64,000 bases of DNA from G963668185 sp965237445. GTDB taxonomy: Bacteria > Chloroflexota > Dehalococcoidia > Lucifugimonadales > G963668185. Both the position numbers and the translations under genes were made by a program. The DNA lies in assembly GCA_965237445.1 (NCBI GenBank), contig OZ250142.1, forward strand, positions 1,984,001 to 2,048,000. Reading direction: 5' to 3'. Every line of letters begins with the position of its first letter. Position 1 is the first letter of the stretch. Below, piece by piece: positions 9,275 through 16,529 of this stretch. The notes below the pieces were generated by a model. The model was not told the DNA's origin. It searched no databases and saw nothing but the letters and a program-made list of their open reading frames with translations.

Positions 9275-9901
9275 GTGCAAGCCGCAGACCCGCCGACTTA
9301 CACAGGACGAACGACCCCGGCCCTAAGGCTGTTGCTGGCCTTCCGAACTGTGACGCGGACGGCAGACCGACTGTACTACGTTCTGGGGTACGCCAGCGGA
9401 CTTGGACTGCTCCTCCTAGCGTTCTTCATCACTTACCAGGTCATAGCGCAGAAGCTGGGCTGGGCCTATGTCGCGGGCACAGACTCCATCAGCGGCTATG
9501 TGCTGGCAATGGCTGCAACGTGGGCGCTCGCCTACTCGCTCCGTTCCGGCGCACAGGTACGAATCGACATGCTTCTGCCATACATGAGGCCCGCAGTTCG
9601 GGCAATTGCAGACTGGCTGGCGCTCTTCGCCGTGGAGTTCTTTGGATGCGTTATAGCCTGGAAGATGTGGGGGAACGTTATCGACGACTACCAGCGAGGC
9701 GTCGTCGCGACCGCCTCTCCGCTGGTCCCGCTGTTCATCCCGAAGGCTGTAGTGGCCGTGGGCTTCACCCTGCTCGTCGTCACGGCCGCGCAGATGATGC
9801 TCGCGACGCTCGCCGAAAGGTGGCTGCCACGCCTGCACGCAGCAATGGGCGGTGAGGGCATAGCCTGCGAAGCCGCCGAATCTTCGGATGGGGCGGCGTA
9901 G
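9275..9901 (+). CDS. dctQ: TRAP transporter small permease DctQ
   Basis: 208 residues with four hydrophobic helices (around residues 30-50, 68-88, 108-128 and 150-172), the usual DctQ layout, and a family-type loop ISGYVLAMAATWALAYSLRS followed by GAQVRIDML. The GTG at 9275 has only a weak ribosome binding site. DctQ couples DctP to the large permease DctM. Both partners here are broken, so although this frame is open it is unlikely to serve in transport unless it pairs with another system. It may be the least-decayed remnant of the operon. Confidence 0.8.
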   Translation: MQAADPPTYTGRTTPALRLLLAFRTVTRTADRLYYVLGYASGLGLLLLAFFITYQVIAQKLGWAYVAGTDSISGYVLAMAATWALAYSLRSGAQVRIDMLLPYMRPAVRAIADWLALFAVEFFGCVIAWKMWGNVIDDYQRGVVATASPLVPLFIPKAVVAVGFTLLVVTAAQMMLATLAERWLPRLHAAMGGEGIACEAAESSDGAA

Positions 9902-9936
9902 CCCATGACTTTCCGACCTACCCCGGGAGCCCTCCA

Positions 9937-11434
9937 ATGGCGATAGGGGTCGGGTTCGGGCTGATGAGCGCCTTCTTCATGGCTGGCATGTATGTTGCCG
10001 CAGCCCTCGCAGGGGTGCCTTTCCCTGATTCTGATGTACTTCTTCACCGACTCGCCACTGTGGATCGTCATGTCCAGCCAGGCCTGGTCGGTGAACACGA
10101 ACGACATTCTGGTGGCTGTGCCGCTGTTCGTGCTGATGGGCGAGTTGATGAACCGCTCCGGCATCGGTGAGCGGATGTATGCCGTCATCTCCCGCTGGAT
10201 ATGGTTCCTGCCCGGCGGGCTGATACACACAAACGTGGTGTCCTGCGCCATCTTCGCCGCTTGCTCGGGGTCGAGCGTCGCGACGTCGGCCACGATCAGC
10301 CGAGCGTCGCTGCCGTCGTTCCGGCGCAGGGGCTATTCAGAGCGCATGGTGATGGGCTCGCTGGCCGCCGGCGGCACGCTGGGTATCCTGATCCCTCCTA
10401 GCATCAGCCTGATCATCTACGGCGTAATAGTCGACGAGTCTATTGGGCGGCTCTACATGGCAGGGTTCGTGCCCGGCCTCCTACTTGCGCTGTCCTTCAT
10501 GGTGATGATCGGAGTGCTGGCGATGGTCTGGCGAGGCATGGCCCCCCAGGAGCAGGGCGACAGCTTTACGAGCTGAGACGGCTGGCGTCTAAGGCTGCTT
10601 AGCACCGTCAACCTATTGCCGGTAGTGGCGTTGATCGCAGTGGTGCTAGGCGTCATCTACGCAGGCATTGCCACGCCAACCGAGGCGTCGGCCTTCGGCG
10701 TGGCGGGCGCATTCGTCCTTGCGCTCCTGCTGAACTCAGACGAGATTCTCACCCCCATGTTGGGTGGGCTGTTCAGGCGAACTGGCATGATTCACCTCTT
10801 CACCAAAAGCACTCAAGAGACGCTGCGCGCCGCTCAGATGCCCTCCGTCGAAATGGTCAGGGAAGTGGGCAGGCGGAACTTCCTGATCATCTAGGACTCG
10901 CTGATATCCACGGTCCGCACGACCGGGATGATCTTCCTGATTCTGCTGGCCGCTCTCACGCTAAGCTTTACGTTTGCAAGGCTGGGCATATCTCAGCAGA
11001 TCGCCGAGCTCATGTCCGGTCTGGACCTGAACGATTGGCAGCTCGTGCTGGCGCTGGTGGTGTTCTACTTGCTGTTGGGCACTTTCATGGAGAGCTTTGC
11101 CATGATGGTCACGACCATACCGGTGCTGCTGCCTGCGCTAGACCAGGCGGGCGTGGACCTGATCTGGTTCGGCATCATCGTAGTGTTGCTCGTGGAGGCC
11201 GCTCTGATTAGCCCTCCCGAAGGCATAAACCTGTACGTGATGCACGGGGTCCGCCAAGACGTGGACCGCGAGCAGGCTGAGATAGCCAACGAAATGGTGA
11301 AGGAGAGCACCATCAAAGACGTGTGGATAGGCGTGTTGCCATTCATGGCCTGCATGGCTGCCGTCACCGGTCTTGTGCTTGCCTTCCCCCAGATTGCCCT
11401 CTGGCTGCCCAACCTCGTCTACGGCTCAAGGTAA
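9937..11434 (+). pseudogene. dctM: TRAP transporter large permease DctM, disrupted
   Basis: The ATG at 9937 starts MAIGVGFGLMSAFFMAGMYV, then a frameshift near 10015-10025 moves the reading into LILMYFFTDSPLWIVMSSQA and the conserved DctM stretches PLFVLMGELMNRSG, GGTLGILIPPSISLIIYG and IYAGIATPTEASAFG. In that second frame a TGA (10574-10576) and a TAG (10892-10894) interrupt the gene. The remainder (TTGMIFLILLAALTLS, FMESFAMMVTTIPVLLPA, ISPPEGINLYV) is a normal C-terminal half. One frameshift plus two nonsense codons make this a true pseudogene. It follows dctQ directly, in the usual P-Q-M order. Confidence 0.85.
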
Positions 11435-11516
11435 TCTTGGCGACGGGACACTGGAGCCAACGCGGAGATCGGTCCGGAAATCTGCACCGGCTGAGGAATC
11501 TACGGGTGAGCCCGGA

Positions 11517-12995
11517 TCAGGGGCGCAAACGCAAACCGCTGTGCTCTGAACCGCCGGCTGTCCGCAATTCCTCGACCGTGCGCGTCGTGAGACGGGCCGC
11601 GCCCTCGCCGTTCCGAGCGTGTCTAGGAGCGGCATTTTCCAGGCGAGCCTTCGCCTCAGGCACCTCGTTAGCGTACTGAGGCAACCAGTGGGCCTGTGCG
11701 ACGAGCATTTCGTCGGCCATCTGCCACACCTCATCGGGGCTGCAGACCGCCGCGGTCAGGGGATCGTGGAGCATTGCCTGCTTGAGGAGCGTCACGTCTC
11801 CATGCAGGGCGGCCTCCTTGCCCATACGCTGGGCGTGGATCGAGGCGCTGCAGGTCGCGGCGCAGGCCATGGGCAGCTCGCCCACCCTGGGGATGCGGAT
11901 GCCGCCACTGTCGACGTAGCCGGGGACCTCCACGACGCAGTCGCCGGGCAGGTTTGAGATGGCTCCATCGTTCCGAACGTTGAAGTGGCCCCGATAGGTT
12001 CGTCCGGTCTCCATCGCCTCGATGATGTAGCTAGCGTGCTCGCTGCTACGCGTCTCTGGGATGATGAGCGGGTCTTCGGCCTCCAGCCAGACAGGGAAGT
12101 CGGTCTCGAACCAGTCGCGTCTTTCGCTGCACACCCTGAGGTAGCCTCCGGTCTCGCCGTGCGTCCAGCGGGACAGGTCGATCCAGTCCGCGATTTCGCC
12201 GGGCCGCTTCCGGTACCAAGGGAGATACTCGGACAGGTGCCCGTTCGACTCGGTGCTGTAGTGCCCAAATCGACGAAGAACATCGATGCGCACTTTCTCG
12301 GACTTCGAATGTTCGGGGTGCCGCTCGTAGGCCGCCAGCAGCTCGTCTGCGGTGACGGGCCTGCCCTTGTGCAGGACCTCGATGAACCATGTCTGGTGGT
12401 TAATGCCGGCTGCAGAGACGTAAAGGTCGCCGGGGCTCTCCACGCCGAGCACTTCGGCAATCTGGCGCGTCGTGTTCTGGACGCCGTGGCACAGGCCAAC
12501 AACGTTGAACCCGTGGTCCAGGGCCGCCCACGTGTTCATGGCCATCGGGTTCGAGTAGTTGAGAAAGAGCGCGCCCGGCCTTGCCAGTTCCGCCGCGTCC
12601 CTGCAGAAGGCGAGTACCTGCGGTATGTTCCGCTGCGCGTACATGATCCCACCCGGGCAGATCGTGTCGCCGACGCACTGGTCCACGCCGTACTTCAGCG
12701 GAATCTCGACGTCCAGAGCGAATCCCTCCAGCCCGCCGATCCTCGTGCAGTTGATTACGTAGTCGGCGTCTGCGAACGCTTCGCGCCGGTCCGTGGTAAT
12801 CGACACGGTGGCGGGCAGCGCGTTGGCGCGGAGATCCTTGAGGCATAGCTGGGCGATCAGGTCCAGGTTGCGCTCAGAGATGTCGGTAAGAGCGAAGTGA
12901 GTATCGCGCAGCTCCGGCACGGCAAGAATGTCTCTAAAAAGCTTGCGGGTGAACCCAACACTGCCCGCTCCGATAATCGCTACTCTAGTGGCCAC
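11517..12995 (-). CDS. Glycoside hydrolase family 4 (alpha-galactosidase/alpha-glucuronidase type)
   Basis: 492 residues starting at a GTG with CGGAGG just upstream. The N-terminal Rossmann fold MATRVAIIGAGSVGFTRKLF binds NAD. The family's metal and catalytic features are visible: NCTRIGG, NYSNPMAMNTWA, VGLCHGVQNTT (Cys-His metal ligands) and SAAGINHQTWFIE. GH4 enzymes hydrolyse alpha-glycosides by an NAD-dependent oxidation/elimination route and need Mn2+. The substrate (galactoside, glucuronide or galacturonide) cannot be told from motifs. Convergent with the dead TRAP operon, so the two may once have formed a sugar or sugar-acid utilisation locus. The gene itself shows no lesion. The last 40 residues are unusually polar. 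Confidence 0.9.
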   Translation of the reverse strand: MATRVAIIGAGSVGFTRKLFRDILAVPELRDTHFALTDISERNLDLIAQLCLKDLRANALPATVSITTDRREAFADADYVINCTRIGGLEGFALDVEIPLKYGVDQCVGDTICPGGIMYAQRNIPQVLAFCRDAAELARPGALFLNYSNPMAMNTWAALDHGFNVVGLCHGVQNTTRQIAEVLGVESPGDLYVSAAGINHQTWFIEVLHKGRPVTADELLAAYERHPEHSKSEKVRIDVLRRFGHYSTESNGHLSEYLPWYRKRPGEIADWIDLSRWTHGETGGYLRVCSERRDWFETDFPVWLEAEDPLIIPETRSSEHASYIIEAMETGRTYRGHFNVRNDGAISNLPGDCVVEVPGYVDSGGIRIPRVGELPMACAATCSASIHAQRMGKEAALHGDVTLLKQAMLHDPLTAAVCSPDEVWQMADEMLVAQAHWLPQYANEVPEAKARLENAAPRHARNGEGAARLTTRTVEELRTAGGSEHSGLRLRP

Positions 12996-13130
12996 CGGTA
13001 TCCTCCGAAATCGTTCTGTCTGAATGGCACGCCTTCAACATCCTCAGGGCCGACGCCTCAGACCAACACAGAAGCGAACGTCCACATGATTCCCGGGGAA
13101 TCTCGCGAGCCTGTGTAAACGTATCTGATC

Positions 13131-13277
13131 TAACAGGCTGCGGAAAAGCTCTTCTTGAATTCCCCCAGCCCCATCCCTGGCCAGGCAGGAGGAGAAAATT
13201 ATATCTGAGGGACACCCTTAGACTCCCGGCGAGGGGCTCCGCCCCTCTGCACACCCCGAATTTCAGCAGCCTGCTAA
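13131..13277. mobile_element. MITE-like element with terminal inverted repeats
   Basis: About 147 bp bounded by ACAGGCTGCGGAAAA on the left and its near-reverse complement TTTCAGCAGCCTGCT on the right. The interior has a perfect hairpin (GAGGGGC-tcc-GCCCCTC) and no ORF. The same terminal sequence (TTCCGCAGCCTGCTA) ends the IS5-like remnant at 45381-45395, so this is probably a non-autonomous derivative mobilised by that transposase type. Confidence 0.65.
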
Positions 13278-13307
13278 GGGGTGTGGTGAGTGGAAGTTTC
13301 GCAAAAA

Positions 13308-13341
13308 CTGTAACATTCCGTCACATTCTGTAACTTTCCGT
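13308..13341. promoter_or_regulatory. Pair of 14-bp direct repeats, 20-bp period
   Basis: CTGTAACATTCCGT (13308-13321) and CTGTAACTTTCCGT (13328-13341) differ at one base and are 20 bp apart, close to two helical turns, as in tandem regulator sites. They lie in a gene-poor stretch of about 440 bp (13278-13718) upstream of the phosphatase gene. No regulator gene is adjacent. A binding site is only an inference. Confidence 0.3.
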
Positions 13342-13718
13342 AGCTGAGAGCTTTGGGAAAAGTAACAAGTTTTGAGCCGGATTGAATACGGTTTGAATAC
13401 AAGATGAGCGAAATTGCGCAAAAAAGTGACAGTGCCCTCATAGCTGGGAGTGTTGTTTCAGAAGGAGAACCGCAACCTGCGACGCGGAGGGCCAGGGGCC
13501 GATCAAGGTTATGTTCAGGGTTCATGCACACATAATAGCACATGAGTTCGCAGAAGGGAAGAGGCGCTTGTCCAACTCATCGGGAACCAGCGAGCAGTGA
13601 GATTGGAGATTGCCAGTATGGACTGTTATCCCTTGAGCATCGCCGGGCGCTCAGATAGCTCGTCACCCTTGTCCAAGACAATTTGCAAAAGAAGTACCGG
13701 CGAAGGAGACACGCAGAA

Positions 13719-14285
13719 ATGTGCACAGAGAGTGACGGAGACCGCCCAATTGCCAGCAGCTACTGGGTCGCACCGGGCAGGCTCGCGGCGGGAGAGTACC
13801 CCGGGGCACCGCATTCCTCGGATGCCAGAGTGAAGCTGAGGCAATTGCTTCAAGCGGGCATCGACCATTTCATAGACCTGACGACCCCGCAGGACCGGCT
13901 CGAACCATATGCCGCAATTGCTAGAGACGAGGCCGCAGGGCTTGGCCTAGCCGTCGAATGGGAACGGCATCCGATAGTCGATGGCAGTGTTCCTCGCAGC
14001 ACGGACCAAATGGCCGGAGTACTCGACGCCATCGACGATGCCCTGGACCAAAGTAAGACTGTGTACGTCCACTGCTGGGGAGGCGTGGGACGCACGGGAA
14101 CTGTCGTTGGATGCTGGCTGGTGCGGCATGGATCCAAAGGCAACGACGCCCTCCGACAGATCGCTGAATGGTGGCAGGGAATGCCGGAGTTGAAGCGCTT
14201 CTTTCACCCTGACTCGCCCGAGACCTGGGAACAGCAGGAGTACGTCCGCACTTGGAGCGAGGCGCCGCGCAGAGAGTCCAGATGA
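13719..14285 (+). CDS. Dual-specificity/tyrosine protein phosphatase
   Basis: 188 residues from the ATG at 13719, which has AAGGAG about 10 nt upstream and is preferred to an ATG 12 codons earlier. The signature HCWGGVGRTGT fits the cysteine-phosphatase loop C-x5-R. An upstream DLTTPQD supplies a plausible general-acid Asp region. Such enzymes remove phosphate from Tyr or Ser/Thr through a cysteinyl intermediate and act in the cytoplasm. The protein resembles small prokaryotic DSP/PTP-like proteins with a GEYPGAP start. Its stop overlaps the start of the next gene (ATGA), so the two are co-translated. Confidence 0.9.
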   Translation: MCTESDGDRPIASSYWVAPGRLAAGEYPGAPHSSDARVKLRQLLQAGIDHFIDLTTPQDRLEPYAAIARDEAAGLGLAVEWERHPIVDGSVPRSTDQMAGVLDAIDDALDQSKTVYVHCWGGVGRTGTVVGCWLVRHGSKGNDALRQIAEWWQGMPELKRFFHPDSPETWEQQEYVRTWSEAPRRESR

Positions 14286-15148
14286 GCGGGACGACAGTAC
14301 GGACCGGTCTTTGTAGTTTCCTGACATGGCTGGCAGCGGCAGCGTCGCTTCTGGCATGCGCCGACTCGTCTGCGCAGACGACCCTCCCAGCGGCCGAAGC
14401 CGAGCCAATCGTAAGCGATCAGCTAACGGCCGAGCCCACACCAGATGCCGAATCTTCCGCAGTCACCGAACTTGGAGAGCTGCTGCGGCGAACAGATGCC
14501 GCGATGGCCTCGGTCAGCACTGGCCGCAGCGTAGTAGAGGTGGAGGCGACGATCGAGTACTCGGACTCGCAGGAGCAGTTTTCCTCGCGGTCAGTTGGCG
14601 ATTTCCAAGCGCCGGACCGCAGCCGATACAAGACCGTAGTAGACGCCGAGGGTTTCAGCCTCGAAACGGAGACGATTACGGTGGGTACCGGTTCCTGGAC
14701 TCGAGTAACGAGCTTCGTAGAGGGCCCGTGGGAGCCGGAGTCAAAGGCACCCACGGTAAGCGTGCTCACGTTGGGGTTGTTCGATATGCGATTCGGCCCG
14801 GAGACGGAGGCTCACTTCGACCTCGTGGGCAAAGAGGAGCTGAACGGAGAGGCTGTGTTCCATCTCAAGGGCGTAGCGGCAGCGGTGCGACTGCCAAACG
14901 TTTCCTCCGCAACCGACCTAGTAAACAGGCAGGTCGAGTACTGGATCGGCGCCGATGTTTTTCTTGTTCGCAGGGCCGTGCTTCATTCAGAGGCGTCGTT
15001 TGCGGTACCGACGTTTTCCGACCAACTCGTCAGAGAGACGGTGAGGCAAACATCCGACATCGTGGTGACGCTAACCGACTATGGGAAGACCGTGGACATC
15101 CAAGCGCCAGAGATACCAGATGCCGAGGAGCCAACGACGTCCGGATGA
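14282..15148 (+). CDS. Putative LppX/LprG-like lipoprotein
   Basis: 288 residues. A signal peptide (FLTWLAAAASLLAC) ends in a lipobox with Cys, so the protein is probably lipid-anchored. A Pro/Thr/Glu-rich linker follows (about residues 28-60). The rest is beta-rich with alternating polar and hydrophobic residues (EVEATIEYSDSQ, DRSRYKTVVDAEGF, GSWTRVTSFVEGPWE, VNRQVEYWIGADVFLVRRA), the style of the LolA/LppX-like half-barrel lipoproteins that carry lipid-like ligands. The family call rests on overall pattern, not a diagnostic motif. The start overlaps the phosphatase stop by 4 nt, indicating an operon. Confidence 0.65.
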   Translation: MSGTTVRTGLCSFLTWLAAAASLLACADSSAQTTLPAAEAEPIVSDQLTAEPTPDAESSAVTELGELLRRTDAAMASVSTGRSVVEVEATIEYSDSQEQFSSRSVGDFQAPDRSRYKTVVDAEGFSLETETITVGTGSWTRVTSFVEGPWEPESKAPTVSVLTLGLFDMRFGPETEAHFDLVGKEELNGEAVFHLKGVAAAVRLPNVSSATDLVNRQVEYWIGADVFLVRRAVLHSEASFAVPTFSDQLVRETVRQTSDIVVTLTDYGKTVDIQAPEIPDAEEPTTSG

Positions 15149-15213
15149 CCGGTGATTGACTCGAGGGCCAGGAAACTTGAGCCCTCGGCGTCTTTGTAGG
15201 AGAGGAGCAATCG

Positions 15214-16155
15214 TTGGCTGAGATTCCGATGCGCGACCGTTTCCGAGGCTGCCTGCTAGGGCTGGCGGCAGGGGATGCGCTGGGCACGGCGTTAGAGTTC
15301 CAACCACCCGGCACGTTCGAGCCGATCGACGACATGGTCGGCGGGGGCCTGCTTGGCCTAGAGGCCGGGCAGTGGACGGACGACACGTCGATGGCGCTTT
15401 GTCTTGGGGCCAGTCTTCTAGAACGCGAGGCGTTCGATGCTTTGGACCAGATGCGGCGGTACGTGCGCTGGCGCGACGACGGGTACATGTCGTCGACCGG
15501 GTCCTGCTTCGACATAGGGAACACCACGGATGCGGCCCTGACGCGGTTCGTGGTGTCCGGCGAGCCATACGCCGGGCTGCCCGATCCGCACGAGGCCGGG
15601 AACGGATCGCTCATGCGGCTTGCACCGGTGCCGATGTACTTCTCCGGCGACGCGGCCGAGGCAATCGAGCGGAGCGGCGACAACTCGCGGACAACGCACG
15701 GCGCCGATGAAGCGGTGGACGCGTGCCGGTACTTTGGAGGACTGCTTGTTGGAGCGCTGCACGGGGCAGACAAAGAGGAACTTCTCTCGCCGAGTTACTG
15801 CCCGGCCGAGGGCATGTGGAAGAGCAGTCCGTTGACCGGTCAGGTGGCCGAAGTTGCGGAAGGGTCGTTCAAGCACCGCGAGCCTCCGCAGATCAGGGGC
15901 ACCGGCTATGTGGTCGAATCGCTGGAAGCCGCGCTGTGGGCGTTCCACAAGTCGCGCGACTTCCGGGAGGGTGCGCTGCTGGCCGTCAACCTGGGCGACG
16001 ACGCCGACACAACGGGCGCGATCTACGGCCAGATCGCGGGGGCGCACTACGGGGTGCAGGCGATCCCGGCGGAGTGGCGGGAGCGGCTTACTATGTGCGA
16101 CGAGATCACCGCGATGGCGGATGGGTTGTACGAGGCGGCTGGGGTTGGAGGGTGA
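15214..16155 (+). CDS. ADP-ribosylglycohydrolase family protein
   Basis: 313 residues, starting at TTG with GGAGAGGAG upstream. Family motifs are clear: FRGCLLGLAAGDALGTALEF, GQWTDDTSMALCLG (Thr-Asp-Asp metal ligands) and VNLGDDADTTGAIYGQIAGA (Asp-Asp-Ala-Asp). DraG/ARH3-like enzymes bind two Mg2+ or Mn2+ ions and remove ADP-ribose from proteins or hydrolyse related nucleotides. The length is normal. It lies 65 bp after the lipoprotein gene, so could be in the same transcript. No partner ADP-ribosyltransferase is nearby, so the physiological substrate is unknown. Confidence 0.93.
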   Translation: MAEIPMRDRFRGCLLGLAAGDALGTALEFQPPGTFEPIDDMVGGGLLGLEAGQWTDDTSMALCLGASLLEREAFDALDQMRRYVRWRDDGYMSSTGSCFDIGNTTDAALTRFVVSGEPYAGLPDPHEAGNGSLMRLAPVPMYFSGDAAEAIERSGDNSRTTHGADEAVDACRYFGGLLVGALHGADKEELLSPSYCPAEGMWKSSPLTGQVAEVAEGSFKHREPPQIRGTGYVVESLEAALWAFHKSRDFREGALLAVNLGDDADTTGAIYGQIAGAHYGVQAIPAEWRERLTMCDEITAMADGLYEAAGVGG

Positions 16156-16222
16156 GGGGGGAGTTCGAAGGAGTGCCTAGCGATGGATCGCGTGGTTGTC
16201 CCTACGCTACGATGGGTTAGCT

Positions 16223-16459
16223 ATGCCTGTTCAGATAACGATCGACGATGTCCCCGAAGAAGTGCGTGACGAACTTGCGACACGTGCAGCGCTTAGGCGG
16301 CAGACGCTGGAGGAGTATGTTCGTTGCGAGTTGGAGCGCATGGTCTCGCGCCCTACCGTGGACGCGTGGCTACGGGAAGTGCGCGCCGGGAAGCAGGCAA
16401 TGGGAAGGCGCATTTCGGCGGCGGAGATTCTGAAGGCGCGGGATGAGGGGCGGGCGTAA
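16223..16459 (+). CDS. Orphan FitA/VapB-like antitoxin
   Basis: 78 residues: MPVQITIDDVPEEVRDELAT followed by RAALRRQTLEEYVRCELERM, a ribbon-helix-helix fold with the DVPEEVRDEL helix, as in FitA-type antitoxins. A C-terminal tail (RRISAAEILKARDEGRA) resembles a toxin-binding segment. The ATG at 16223 was chosen because the fold begins there. Antitoxins of this type normally sit directly before a PIN-domain VapC toxin, but none follows here. The next 70 bp have no ORF and then a convergent gene begins. It is either an orphan or the survivor of a lost toxin pair. Confidence 0.75.
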   Translation: MPVQITIDDVPEEVRDELATRAALRRQTLEEYVRCELERMVSRPTVDAWLREVRAGKQAMGRRISAAEILKARDEGRA

Positions 16460-16529
16460 GAGTCCAAGAGCAGAGTCCATGTCGCACTTATAATAGGCAA
16501 TCGACTAGGTCACAGAAGACACGACGAGG

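Noticed and set aside
11985..12848. Long plus-strand ORF opposite the GH4 gene
   Set aside because: Antisense shadow with no recognised domain; the minus-strand GH4 frame has all family motifs.
13274..13543. 89-codon minus-strand ORF beside the MITE
   Set aside because: No motif, no ribosome binding site and composition unlike the neighbouring genes.
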